Source: Sympetrum striolatum
Lineage: Eukaryota > Arthropoda > Insecta > Odonata > Libellulidae
DNA length: 64,000 bases
Reading direction: 5' to 3'
NCBI GenBank assembly: GCA_947579665.1
Contig: OX388345.1
Span: 65,277,454-65,341,453 of the forward strand
Positions 24,999-35,960 of this stretch are shown here, in pieces. A program made the translations under genes and the position numbers. The notes below the pieces were generated by a model. The model saw nothing but the letters and a program-made list of their open reading frames with translations. It was not told the origin of the DNA and did no database searches. How positions within the stretch are numbered: position 1 is the stretch's first letter; every line of letters begins with the position of its first letter.

Positions 24999-27900
24999 TA
25001 TCTGTAATTTCAACTCAGAAAATGCTATTTTGGAAAACCCATTCTATCGTTACGAAAGTACAAATTTTTGGATGGCAAATGGTTGGTTTTATTTTGGCAC
25101 ACTATGATAATAGAATTACATTGGCAGAAATAAATGTTCTATTTTATGACGTTTAAAACTGAGAAAATAAAGCATCAGTCCATTAAATCAGGAGATATGA
25201 GTTAATGAAGAAAGATTAAAAGGTTCCTACATAGAAAATACAAGTTAGATAGTTAGGAAATAAGATTCATTCCTATGATAAGAAATGGGTTGATTTTGTG
25301 ATGCTGTAACGTAAACAACACATATAAATTAAAAACATATAATTAATCGAATAATTCTAAGCTGTCATTTATATCACCGATAATGAAATTGCGGATTGGA
25401 CATTGAACCGGAATTTTCAATGGACGAAATACTGCCGCACATCGACGAGGCTCTCAAGCTTTGCTTTGGAATAAACACGCAATTTTATTTGGGTTTCTCT
25501 GCTCCTTTATTTTACGAGAGAAGACGTAATGTTAAAGACGTAGTATTAAAGATAAATTCTGTTGCGTAAGATATCTTCGATTTCAATGTCAAACAGTATT
25601 GTGTTAAGCGGCGACAAGTAAAAAGAATAGTGGAATAGAGGTTAATCGGGCCTTATCTTACTGTCGTAATAAAGTTATCGAACAAAAGTCGTTCAAAGAG
25701 CAAACGTAGCAATTGCAATTACGTAACTGCTTTTCAATAAATATTATTCACCTTCGGACGTCTCTTTTTCCCGACATGATTGGTAATGATTAAGGTGCAA
25801 TTAAACTTTACTCCTGCAGTTTTATTTGTTAGCGTCTTATTGTAAAGTGGTTGGATCTTCAACCACTTGAGCATTAACTGTTTAGGTAAGATGAGGGTTG
25901 TCATTGCTTTCCTCTCTAAGCCCTTGAATGCTGTAAGCGAAAATTTTCGACATGGGTTTAGCACAATGATCCAACTAATAAGTAATCAGTCTTCAATCAA
26001 GAGGGGCAGTCTTTAAAATCAAGATATAGCGTCATGCTTCCTTCAGTAGCTTTTTTAGTGTCATAGATATAATCAATCTTAAACAGAAGTATTGAAAATA
26101 TACATTTCCCTCCCTAAGCCTATACCCCCTAACTTCCATATTATTCCATAATCATGAGTATTCCATGTCAAGGAACGGCGATTGTATTATATTAGTAATT
26201 CAACATTAATCTTATTCCTAAGGTAGACATATACGCGCATCAAGGGCATGGCTACTTTAGCCTACCGTAATATTCAAGAGGTAATTCATAAAGAATATAA
26301 TAAATAGGATCATTCTATCTTAATTAATTTCAACAACAAAACTATCACGCTCCATTCATTGGTGATTGTTCTTTGTTTTGAGCCCTGAATCCTGGGTGTA
26401 AGTCTAAGCATACACAACATATTTTTTACTCATTGGTTAGGACAGTATTTTTTTATTATCGTAAAGCGTTACTACTCCAAAATATCTTGATAAATAATCT
26501 CAAGTAAAAGTGTATTCACAAAGTGCCTCTTAAATAATTGTTTACGTGCCAAACTATCCTATCTCTAAGGAAACCATAGATATTCGCAAACGTTCTCGTC
26601 AACTTTGGAAATTAGTCCATGTAAACATAGCGCATGAGCGGGCTCTTCTTCTTTGATTAAAGGGAGGCGAAGATTCTGCTAAGGAATCTGCATCCTTAAA
26701 GGCAACGATCTTTGCAAGATTTAGTGCTTGGGCTGCGAGGGTACAAAGCGACGACGTAGGAAGTGCCTGTAGGATGATCGTGACTACTTGCGAGCCATTA
26801 AAATTACACTGACGTCTTCGCTTGCGAGGAACGAGACCACCACACTCACGACCGTGAAGTTTCCGAAAGATTTAGATTTCACGGGGTTTAATTCCGAAGG
26901 GGACGTGTTGAGGAACCACGCCCGAAGATGATTGCCTTGAAGAATGAGCCGGATATGATTGACGTAAGGAATTCCCTTTTCTTCCGTTATCTTTATTTGT
27001 CTACATAAATTACTGGTGAAATGTAATGTTTAATGAACAGTCATCTTGTACTGAATCGTTCTATTCCCTTTATTACAGTGATTCTCGTGCGTTAGGTATA
27101 TTTATAGATGTTTGATTGACAACAGTCAATCAGAAAAACGGTAAAATCGAAAGTTCGCCATCGATTGATAATTTGCGGGGGATGCAACGGACAGTTTTTT
27201 CGAAACAAAGAGGTATAGAAAGGCGGAAGGGGGACCCTTAATAGATTTAATAATAATTGCAAGAATGGTAAACAAAAATCAAACAGAACGGAAGTGATAG
27301 AATTGTCTCTGATTTATCTTCCCTTTGCATAGATATCGAAGGTTACCGCACGGAAAAGAATAATGACAAATTGAACTTGTATGCTCCAACTGCTGCATTA
27401 TTCCTACCCGTTATTATTGACGTATTGTCCGTTATTACGCTCCTTTATAAGGCAGAATTATTTCTTTTCTCCAAATGGCTCCGGAATTACGCTTGAAACA
27501 GTTGAATATTTCTTAAAACAGATGCAGATGGTATAAGAGACGCGGTGATTTCAACGCTCGATTAGTCGTGCTTGACCATGTTCTTAATAGTTGACATTTC
27601 TTCGGTGGTTCGATTTCTTGTATTTTAGATCAATAAAAGACGTAGCTGAAATGTCGCATTGGAGTCACCTTTTGCTTAGGTAAACCTAGCTGATTTAGCA
27701 TCCTACTCGGCAATTTTCGTGAAACTAATTCCATTCACCTAAGCGATTTCGGAATGGGTGCACATCGACCCTCATGTTGTAATTGCCCTTCTCAAGCGCA
27801 CTTTTTCATTTCTCGTTTTACCATAAGAGGCTGCAGCCTTCTCTCGGAGTTCATTGCTCTCTTTGAAACGGACGCGTATTCTGTCTAGAAAGGAAATAAT

Positions 27901-28156
27901 CGCCGCACACCTTAGTTGTTCATTTTAGCTTTCTAGCTAAGTAACGAGGTAACGCTCTGGGGGGTGATGAGAAATAAAGCGGAAAACTGCATCCACTGAA
28001 TTCAAAATTACATCCATGAACTCAAAACAGTACCGATTAGAATAAAATCGTTCTCAAGAGTGGAATCAGTACATTTCCTTTACTCATTAGGTTCAATGGG
28101 GATAGTCCATCAAAATAGAGACAAAAAACTTAAAATTAAGAATATTTAAGTTCTAC

Positions 28157-28180
28157 ATCTACTAGTAGTAACTAGTAGAT
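28157..28180. repeat. Perfect 10-bp inverted repeat
   Basis: ATCTACTAGT and ACTAGTAGAT are exact reverse complements around a 4-base loop (AGTA). No U-run or gene context gives it a role. Confidence 0.35.
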
Positions 28181-28709
28181 ACAGAAATATATATTTGACG
28201 TTTAACCGCGACAATCGACTACTTTCGTTTACATTTCCACAGCATTCATAACAAATACGTGGCGAAAGGGTGAATCGGTTCGCCTATTATTCAATAACTT
28301 CCGGAAATTGCAAAACTTGATTTTTCCATGTTTCTTTTTCATGTAATATCAGAGATAATAACACATTTGATATCGGTAATACCTGTTTCAGCATCATAAA
28401 TACTTATCGAGATGTATTATTTCTTAGGTATATTTTAAATAATTGATAACAGATTTCATCGACAGCGTGCTAAGGGTGGTAAATAAAATCTTATTTCCAA
28501 GGACTCTCGTATTTCTATTCATGCAATAATTTTTTGAGAGCTATCAGGCAAGCTGATTGTTTTATCCTTCAGAATGGATCAATTGCCTCACCAAAGGTTC
28601 CGCGATAATTTTCACCAGAGCATACGGTTTAAATAATGCGCAGGTTTATTTCTGAACCAAACAGGTTTTTATCTCTAACCGCCAACGAGGCAAAAAGTGA
28701 CGATCTGTC

Positions 28710-29100
28710 TTATACTTGTGCGCATTTTCCGAAGCCCTTTGGGCATCGAAGAAAAACAACGATTCGAGCAGAGATAATTTGGACGCTCCCGCCACTTTTG
28801 GACGACCTCGCATAGAGGTCAGAAACGAGGGAGAAAATTGTACCATTATTAAGGCTTCTGCCCCTTCGCTCAGCATACTTGGTAATTAGCATGGCTCGTT
28901 TCACAGGAGATAAGAGATCCACTGCGCATTTAGAGACAGTTACCCCATTTGTTTTTCCAGGAGTGAGTAAAACAGCAACATCTAGCCATTTCATTCCTGT
29001 TTTAGCAATAGGAAGTTGTATCTCATTCGAGACTAAAACAAGCTCGACATTAAGAGCAGAATTTTCCCTAGGAGAGTTCCATCTCGGGTGATTTGAAGAA
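28710..29100 (-). other. Long open frame of unclear coding status
   Basis: On the minus strand, one frame runs without a stop from just after a TGA near 29113 to a stop at 28710, about 130 codons. The segment is GC-richer than its flanks. The first internal Met codon is at 28994. The translation has balanced composition and is not obviously low in complexity (it includes the stretches LVLVSNEIQLPIAKTG and AVLLTPGKTNGVTVSKC). The + strand is also open for about 70 codons at 28879-29091, so the absence of stops may come from base composition. No domain is recognised and no splice sites are convincing. It could be an exon of an antisense gene, a decayed transposon fragment, or chance. Confidence 0.22.
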
Positions 29101-29103
29101 AGG

Positions 29104-29129
29104 CATCACGTGTTAAACATCACGTGTTG
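29104..29129. promoter_or_regulatory. Tandem E-box pair (CATCACGTGTT x2)
   Basis: CATCACGTGTT occurs twice in direct orientation at 29104-29114 and 29119-29129, giving two CACGTG E-boxes 15 bases centre to centre. Tandem E-boxes are typical of bHLH-PAS targets, though clock-type pairs usually have a shorter gap. The pair lies right beside the 5' side of the minus-strand open frame at 28710-29100. Confidence 0.35.
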
Positions 29130-29231
29130 TTATTGTCAAGAGTTACTTGGTGAAGTTTTATACTAAAGCTTTTAATGATTAAGTCAAAACATAAAACTTG
29201 TACAAATTCCACAAATAGATAGTAGAGAATA

Positions 29232-29376
29232 TTCATCGAAGTTTGAGTACGCTAGAGTCTTATAATATGAACTACAGGTGATATAATTAATTATATAAAC
29301 ACTCTTCTTTTAAGTTGTTTCTTGTCCATCAAATGTCACCCAAATTTCCGAATAAAATCTAACAATTTGCGGCATC
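29232..29376 (+). repeat. ~140-bp repeat, copy 1
   Basis: This copy shares TTCATCGAAGTT, AGAGT, TTATAATAT and, at its far end, AATAAAA...AACNATTTG with GGCA, in the same order, with 30077-30211. The interior is more diverged. It is noncoding and the class is unknown. Confidence 0.5.
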
Positions 29377-30076
29377 TTGGTAGTTATTTGTGGAATTGGT
29401 ACAAGTATTATCTTTTGACTTTGTCATTAAAAGTTTTACATCACGTATGTTTCTAGAGTATCACAAAAGTTTCAGGATAGCATTTTAAAAGTAAGCTATC
29501 TTAACTTAAGATATAAATTTAGGAAAATTTTATCGAATATTAATTTTATCGCCGCCCCATAAAGAAACCGCGCAGCGATGGGAAGGGACCATGTTTAGAA
29601 CTTTGACCGATGCCTGTGCTCATTTTACGCGACTGCGTAGCTGCGAAAGCATCGTTTGGCTATCTCATTATATTAATTTTCGGACTCTGAAATTCCGAGG
29701 TTGACGTTCGGGATTTTCTTTTTCAATCTAATTAGTTTTCTCTCAAAAACTGGCGGGTCAAGAAAAATTTTCAGCTAGATAACGGTCCTGACTGATATGG
29801 CTTCCTTAATTTTTTGTCAGATATTGGGATTTTTTTTACAAAATGTTATCAATTGATAGCAACGCATTTGTAGAGTTAGTTGACCTTTTTGTTTGTCATT
29901 GCTTATGATTCTTTGAATTTTTACGTTGTTTTCGTATACACAAACATGGAATCATATTCTGTTAGTTGCTTTATTAGAGCATAGACATTTACAGTCGCAA
30001 TAAAATCACTCCTACTTGATTTTCTAAACCTTCCTTTTATTTTTTTGCCTTATTGCAATTTTCTTTTAGTAGATAA

Positions 30077-30211
30077 TTTTCATCGAAGTTCAAGTGCACA
30101 AGAGTTATAATATAGACGATCACATACGCTATTTATGCACTTTTCCATTGAGTTGTTCTCGTGTATTGAATTTCACTATCTTAGAATAAAAACCAACGAT
30201 TTGAGGCACCT
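30077..30211 (+). repeat. ~140-bp repeat, copy 2
   Basis: This is a direct copy of the repeat at 29232-29376, about 845 bases downstream. The matching blocks are TTTTCATCGAAGTTCAAGTG, AGAGTTATAATAT, and an end block AATAAAAACCAACGATTTG then AGGCACCT. Confidence 0.5.
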
Positions 30212-30499
30212 AGAGCGACCTCCTCCAACCAGTGAGATCACAGATCCGAATCCTCCTCAATGCAGAAGTTATTATAACAGATATATGTACATTATTATTT
30301 TTTATTATTATTTGCTACAGTTAGACGGAAGTCAGTTGGCAGCCCAAAACATTGTTAATTTTCCTTTTCACACTTAAATTATTGTATTGAAAAGTTCTAA
30401 ATAGCATCAGTACATTAACAAACAGGATTTGGTCACGCTTTTAACTACAAACAAGACTAAATTTAGCAAACATCCCCCTATTACCATTCTCACCGTCTT

Positions 30500-30731
30500 T
30501 TTAGTTATGACTATTTGTAGGTTTGCACAGGTTTTTCACACCCCAGTTTCTTAGTGGGGATTTTCCTGCAGTGGATATATTTTTTTCCTGAGAATTTCTC
30601 AGGTTTTTTACATCCATAATTCTCCTCACATTTTTCATACTATCTCTTTAAATTTATTATTTATATATTGTATGACGATGGGTTAGATGGAAGTGGAAAC
30701 TTTTAGTCTCAATCTCGCCAAAATAAAGTCG

Positions 30732-30760
<29 letters not shown>
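30500..30760 (+). repeat. Dispersed repeat family, copy C, target of the LINE
   Basis: This is the longest copy of the family: TTTTTAGTTATGACTATTTG, GTAGGTTTGCACAGG, TTTTTCACACCCCAG, CTTAGTGGGGATTTTCCTG, TTTACATCCATAATTCTCC, TATTGTATGACGATGGGTTA, AATAAAGTCGTTTTA. It runs directly into (TTA)9 at 30734-30760, and the LINE begins immediately after. Copies A and B end in the same GTTTTATTA without a LINE, so the LINE appears to have landed in the TTA tail of this copy. Confidence 0.6.
30734..30760. repeat. (TTA)9 microsatellite at the LINE 3' end
   Basis: Nine uninterrupted TTA units. On the minus strand, the LINE's sense strand, they form the TAA repeats that follow its 3' untranslated region. 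They may be target repeats, a TAA-type tail, or both. Confidence 0.85.
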
Positions 30761-30762
<2 letters not shown>

Positions 30763-30880
30763 TGAGTTTTTGCACTTTCTCAGCGTTTCCGCTGGAAAAT
30801 ATTCACCTGTCCATAGATGGTTAGGACTAGGCTCAGTCGACACGGAGAGAGAATTCACTCTAACCCATGTGATCTTATTA

Positions 30881-33800
30881 TTAATTGCTGAGGAACTTGC
30901 GCATAATGTGACATGTTTGCAGTAATACTGCTTTCTGTGCTGCACCGATGGTATATTCCTCTAAACCAATTTTCTCCAAATTTTTACCAAAATTGTAGGT
31001 CATCAATCCTTCAACAGATATCACAAATGGGACAACCTGGACCTCTACCAACTTCCAGATATCCTTTAATTGCCACGCAAGCTCTTCGTATTTGTCTCTC
31101 TTTTCCATCTCTGTTCTTCGTATGTTCTGAGACAGTGGCACAGCTATATCAATGATTATTGCGGTTTTGTTCGCATTATTAATTAGCAAAATATCTGGTC
31201 TGTTGTAATTAATCGTTTTATCTGTTAAAATTGGTCTATCCCAATAAAGGATGATCTTGTTCCTCTCTAAAACAGGAGCAGGCTGATATTTATAATAGGG
31301 AACAATATCCTCATCAAGGAGTTCATATTTCATACCAAGTTGTTGGTGTATGAGCTTCGCGACCTGGTTGTGCCTTCCTAGGTATGCTGTGTCTGCTAAA
31401 TTTGGACAACCAGCCATTATGTGTTCGATGGACTCCCCTGTTTTTCCACATTTTCGGCATCTATCTTCCACATTTAGCTTCAGGATATGTTTTTGGTAAT
31501 TTAACGTTTTCATTACTCTGTCTTGGATTGCAAAAAGGAATCCCTCGGTTTCAGGATACAAGTATCCTTTGTGTATCCATTGTAATGAGGCCTTTTTGTC
31601 GATGTAAGGTTCGTCTAGTAATCTTGGGAACTTTCCATGTATATCCATACTTTCCCATACTTTTTTATCCTCTTGAGTATTTAGTTCTTTGCTGGTTCCT
31701 TCCTGTTGGAGATTGAGGGGAGTGTATCCCTCATCAGCTTCTACCGCCATCTTCATAAGTTCGTCAGAAGATGTTCTTAGTTTCTCTTTCATTTGAGAAA
31801 CCTGGACATTACACATATTCTTGATGTTCAGCAGGCCTCTTCCACCTTCCTTGCGAGGTAAATATAATCTCTTGACAGATGAGTTTGGATGAAGGAATCT
31901 AAACTTCGTCAGGAGAGTTCTTGTTTTCCTGTCTATTTCATCTAAGTCACTCTCAGACCATTTTACTACCCCAAAGGAGTAAATAAGGATTGGAACTGCC
32001 CAGCTGTTGATTCCTTCAACTATCCTCTTCCCTGATAGCTTTGTATTACATAATTTTGCAATTCTTCTTATGTATTTTTCCTTGAACTCCTTTTTCAATT
32101 GGGTGTGGTCTATTCTACCGTTTTGGAGAGATCCTAGATATTTATAGATCTCATCCTGTCTTAAATTTTTTATTCCGAGGAAATCCTCTTCGTGTTTTTT
32201 AATAGTTCCTCGTTTAATGCTGACAGTCGCACATTTTTCCAATCCAAAGAACATGCAGATGTCTCTGCTAAACAGGGATACAGTTTTTATTAATGATTTT
32301 AGTTTTTCAGGTGTTTCTGCATAGAGCTTTACGTCGTCCATGAACAGCAGATGGTTTAGTCTTCTCTTTCCATTTCTGATTAGTTTATAGCCGATGTTAG
32401 TGTCCTTCAAAAGAGTAGATAGGGGATTGATGGCAAGACAAAACCATAAGGGTGACAGCGAGTCTCCTTGGAAAATGCCCCTTCTTATATTAATTTCACC
32501 TATGGAATAATTACCTCTCATCAGTCTGGTCTTCCACATTGACATGATACTACTTAGAGTATTTCTAATTTTAGGGCAGATCTTATAAATTTCCAAAACC
32601 TTGATTAACCAGGAGTGGGGAACCGAATCAAAGGCTTTAGAGTAGTCAATGTACGCCATCTCTAAATTTCTTTGTTTAACTTGTGCCTGCTTCAAAATCA
32701 CCGCATCAACCGTTAATTGGTGTTTACAACCTAAAGCTTTTCTGATACACCCTTTTTGCTCTTCTGAAATCAGATGGTTGATCTCGCAGTGTTGGTAAAT
32801 TTTGTCACATAGTAAGGCAGTGAATAACTTGTAAATGACAGACAGACAGGTTATTGGTCTGTAATTTGTAGGATTTGATGGATTTCCCTTCTTATATATT
32901 AAATAAGTTGTTCCTTCCGTAAGATGTTGTGGTAGTTGATCAGGATTCTCCAATATGTCTGTAAAACTTAGAGCAAGTGGTTTATGAGCGGCTGTGAAAT
33001 ATTTTAACCAGTAATTTTGAAGATGGTCAGGACCTGGTGCCTTCCAATTGCTAGTTCTTTTTACTGCTTTTAATATGTCATATTCATTCAATTCTATTGA
33101 TGGCATTGGAATCAGATTTTGTTGTTTATTTTGGATATCCTTAACCCACTCTGCATCATGATTGTAGTGTTTTGGTATTGACCAGAGGTTCCTCCAGTTC
33201 TCAACAACTTCTTCCGCATCAGGTTCTCTGAATTCCTTGGAATCTGTGTTATTCATTTCTAGTTGTCTAAAAAACTTTTTCCTATTATTCATAAAATCTC
33301 TGTTTTGTTTTTTACGTTTTGTCAGCTCATTATATCTTTTCAATCTTGCTCCTTTGACCTTGGCTTTTTGACGGAAAGTATCTTTTAAATCTTGGAGTAA
33401 TTGCCTGGCGTTGCTACCATTCTGATCTATGTTTGCTTGACTACAGATATTGGAAACTTTCCCAACAATCTTCCTAGAGGTGTTGCCACTAAGGAATGCA
33501 TCAATTATATCTGCATTCGCTCTAAAATAATTGATACTCTTTTCCAACCTAGTTCTCCAAGGGGGCTTGCGTTCGTCTCTGTTTCTGTGGAGTTGATTTG
33601 TGATTCTCGGTCTGTAAGCTTTTTGCCCATTCAATTCAATCACCATTGTAGCACCACAGTATAAGGCCAGTTGGATTTCCTCTAAATCATTGATTTGAAT
33701 TAAATGAAGTCTAAGGATCTTGTTCACTCTATCAATAATTCCCGAAGCCTTACTTGGATTAATAAGCTTGGGTAACTTTGGTCTTTCTGATGGTTTTGTC

Positions 33801-34468
33801 CCTTTAAAAAATTCAATTAAGCTTTGCATTTTAGCAAGCAATTCATCATTCTCATGTTCGCGGAAAGTAACACTGGTTGCCATATTACTGATAGACTCCA
33901 TATTTTCGGTTTCTCCGTTAACGCTTTCAGTTTCTAGTTCCACTTCCTCAGTTAGATGTGGATTCTGCTCTTCAAATACTTGCTTTCTTATTTCCTCTAT
34001 TTCCAGCGCGGTCAAGTATCCTTTTCTGAGGATTACGTTCCTCCTATCTACTATGTTCTGTTCAGATTGGTGTAGCTCAGGTCTTATCTTGCTAAATTCT
34101 GCATGGAGAATATGTCTATATCCAGGCAATGGTTTGTCTTCGCACTTGTTGGCCCGGTAGAATGCTTTGATTATGTCCATATTCATTTCACGAGACCATT
34201 TGATACGTTTAGTGCGATCTTCTCTACCAGCAGCCCCCCTTACTTGGGCGGGCAAGCCATTAGAGGCAGCATCAGTTCTTGTTGCTTGTTGAGTGTTAGC
34301 CATGGAGTCTTCTTCTGATGGGGCTGTAGTTTCTTGAGAGACAGGGGCCCGCCTCCTCAGCTCCCTGACACCGGCTTGCTCTCTGTCATGTCTACCACCG
34401 GCCATAGACATGCCCTGGCGATCCCCAGGCAGCGGCACTTTTCCGAGGCTCCTATTTCTCATTTCCAT
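30881..34468 (-). CDS. LINE polyprotein: reverse transcriptase + restriction-like endonuclease
   Basis: This 1195-residue protein would nick target DNA and copy its own RNA there (target-primed reverse transcription). Order of parts: residues about 84-165 hold the Lys/Trp-rich N-terminal region typical of R4-type elements (RIKWSREMN start), likely nucleic-acid binding. Residues about 455-780 are the reverse transcriptase, with NYRPIT at 535-540, the AYIDYSKAFD motif (catalytic Asp 608), FQGDSLSP at 666-673 and the FMDD catalytic box at 709-712. A thumb-like region follows. A zinc knuckle of form C-X2-C-X8-H-X4-C uses C1004, C1007, H1016 and C1021. The restriction-like endonuclease has RPD (D1092), then D1107 in IIDIAVP 15 residues on, and KYEEL at 1126-1130. 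All expected catalytic residues are present and there is no stop or frameshift. A short upstream frame (ATG about 30 bases before) overlaps the chosen start. The start at residue 1 is the first in-frame Met, and downstream Mets such as M20 or M22 are possible. Confidence 0.9.
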   Translation of the reverse strand: MEMRNRSLGKVPLPGDRQGMSMAGGRHDREQAGVRELRRRAPVSQETTAPSEEDSMANTQQATRTDAASNGLPAQVRGAAGREDRTKRIKWSREMNMDIIKAFYRANKCEDKPLPGYRHILHAEFSKIRPELHQSEQNIVDRRNVILRKGYLTALEIEEIRKQVFEEQNPHLTEEVELETESVNGETENMESISNMATSVTFREHENDELLAKMQSLIEFFKGTKPSERPKLPKLINPSKASGIIDRVNKILRLHLIQINDLEEIQLALYCGATMVIELNGQKAYRPRITNQLHRNRDERKPPWRTRLEKSINYFRANADIIDAFLSGNTSRKIVGKVSNICSQANIDQNGSNARQLLQDLKDTFRQKAKVKGARLKRYNELTKRKKQNRDFMNNRKKFFRQLEMNNTDSKEFREPDAEEVVENWRNLWSIPKHYNHDAEWVKDIQNKQQNLIPMPSIELNEYDILKAVKRTSNWKAPGPDHLQNYWLKYFTAAHKPLALSFTDILENPDQLPQHLTEGTTYLIYKKGNPSNPTNYRPITCLSVIYKLFTALLCDKIYQHCEINHLISEEQKGCIRKALGCKHQLTVDAVILKQAQVKQRNLEMAYIDYSKAFDSVPHSWLIKVLEIYKICPKIRNTLSSIMSMWKTRLMRGNYSIGEINIRRGIFQGDSLSPLWFCLAINPLSTLLKDTNIGYKLIRNGKRRLNHLLFMDDVKLYAETPEKLKSLIKTVSLFSRDICMFFGLEKCATVSIKRGTIKKHEEDFLGIKNLRQDEIYKYLGSLQNGRIDHTQLKKEFKEKYIRRIAKLCNTKLSGKRIVEGINSWAVPILIYSFGVVKWSESDLDEIDRKTRTLLTKFRFLHPNSSVKRLYLPRKEGGRGLLNIKNMCNVQVSQMKEKLRTSSDELMKMAVEADEGYTPLNLQQEGTSKELNTQEDKKVWESMDIHGKFPRLLDEPYIDKKASLQWIHKGYLYPETEGFLFAIQDRVMKTLNYQKHILKLNVEDRCRKCGKTGESIEHIMAGCPNLADTAYLGRHNQVAKLIHQQLGMKYELLDEDIVPYYKYQPAPVLERNKIILYWDRPILTDKTINYNRPDILLINNANKTAIIIDIAVPLSQNIRRTEMEKRDKYEELAWQLKDIWKLVEVQVVPFVISVEGLMTYNFGKNLEKIGLEEYTIGAAQKAVLLQTCHIMRKFLSN

Positions 34469-34638
34469 CTCCGCCCAAGACGGGTGTACATTTTATACCT
34501 ACTGTCAGGTTCTGCAATTCAGCCGCCCCTAACATGGGGAAACAGACGCTGACCAGGACGCCGCACACTATGATATCAGACGCGTCTGGATTTCTTCGGT
34601 TCACCTTTCGTCTGGCCTTTCACCTTCAACCTTACCGG

Positions 34639-34873
<235 letters not shown>

Positions 34874-35889
34874 TCCACCTAATACATCACATACTACTTA
34901 CTAAAACATTTACCTTTAATATAAATGTATAACTCTCTTCATTCTAAACTATGAATTTCCGTACTTTTAGGGGATGACGAAGATTCAAACTTCGCGCTCT
35001 GGCCACTTACGCATACCTTCAACGACACGGAAACTACCTCGAGACAAATCCACTGCAGCAAACGTTTCCTTCCCAAACCACATCCCGTCACGCGTATCCC
35101 CAACGCGTCAACTCCCACAACCTCATCCTCTGTTCCTCCCCATCCTTGCATGAAAACACTCCCCCTTGCGCCTAGACAAAAGGTAGTACAATGAACTTAT
35201 CCGCATTAGGATCCAGGTGTAGGCCATTCTCGTCTCGGGAAGCGACCTATTTCGCAGTCGTCTCCTGGTTCTGGCATAAGTCCAGCGGCGAGTAAGAATC
35301 GCAACTCCGAGAGAGTACCCAACTTGAAACAACTCCTTCCTACGACATCCACTCCCGTTTATGCACTGATCCGGATTCTCCCGCGGGAAATGCGCCGTAC
35401 AAATGAGAGGAGAAAAAGGGGGTTAGTCGCCGTGTAAGTTGTTTTCGGAGGCTCAGAAATGTTCCGTTGCAGCCTTAAGAGTGAAAGTAGACAAAGCATT
35501 TCGCATTCTCTCCCTTCCCTATCCTCGCTTCGTGTTTTGTCTTGAAAAGCTGATGAACGGAATCGACTGGAGCGAGGGATGGAGGGCGTTTGATGATCCG
35601 GTACATTCCGTTCGAGTTTACTCGGAAATAGTACGTGGAGGGATAGGGTACGTTCGGAATGCCTTTTGAAGTGATATTTTTTTAATCAAGGAAACAGGGG
35701 CAACAGGTGTTTAAAGGAAAAAATTACTGCTCATTATCCAAAAAAAAAATACACAATCCTTTGTACCGGAGAAGTAAATTCATATCCTAGGTAGCTACTA
35801 TTTTCTAACTATTTAGAGCTGTATAAAATTTCTGTGTGAATAATTTCTATACGATGAACTGTGATATAACCGTACCAAAGGTCCATTTA

Positions 35890-35960
35890 TTAAGAAGTAA
35901 GACCTGAAGATGGCCTCTGTGCCGAAAACGGTTGGAAAATAAAAACTTTAGCGTGGAAAT
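35890..35960 (-). repeat. Repeat fragment with a CCGTTTTCGG...CCATCTTCAG core
   Basis: The reverse complement of 35904-35931 has CCGTTTTCGG, 8 bases, then CCATCTTCAG. It matches the layout of the core in the inverted-repeat element at 61151-61180 (CCGGTTTCGG, 10 bases, CCATCCTCAG). From memory, cores of this kind recur in many arthropod repeats. I see no clear inverted ends here. Confidence 0.4.

Noticed and set aside
27108..27128. Small hairpin TGATTGAC/GTCAATCA
   Set aside because: The 8-bp stem is too short and isolated to be meaningful.
30881..34468. Retrovirus or other viral insertion
   Set aside because: There are no LTRs, gag, protease or envelope parts. The reverse transcriptase, zinc knuckle and C-terminal restriction-like endonuclease fit an R4/Dong LINE.
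31384..34552. Plus-strand frames (70-146 codons) across the LINE
   Set aside because: They are antisense shadows of the long LINE frame.
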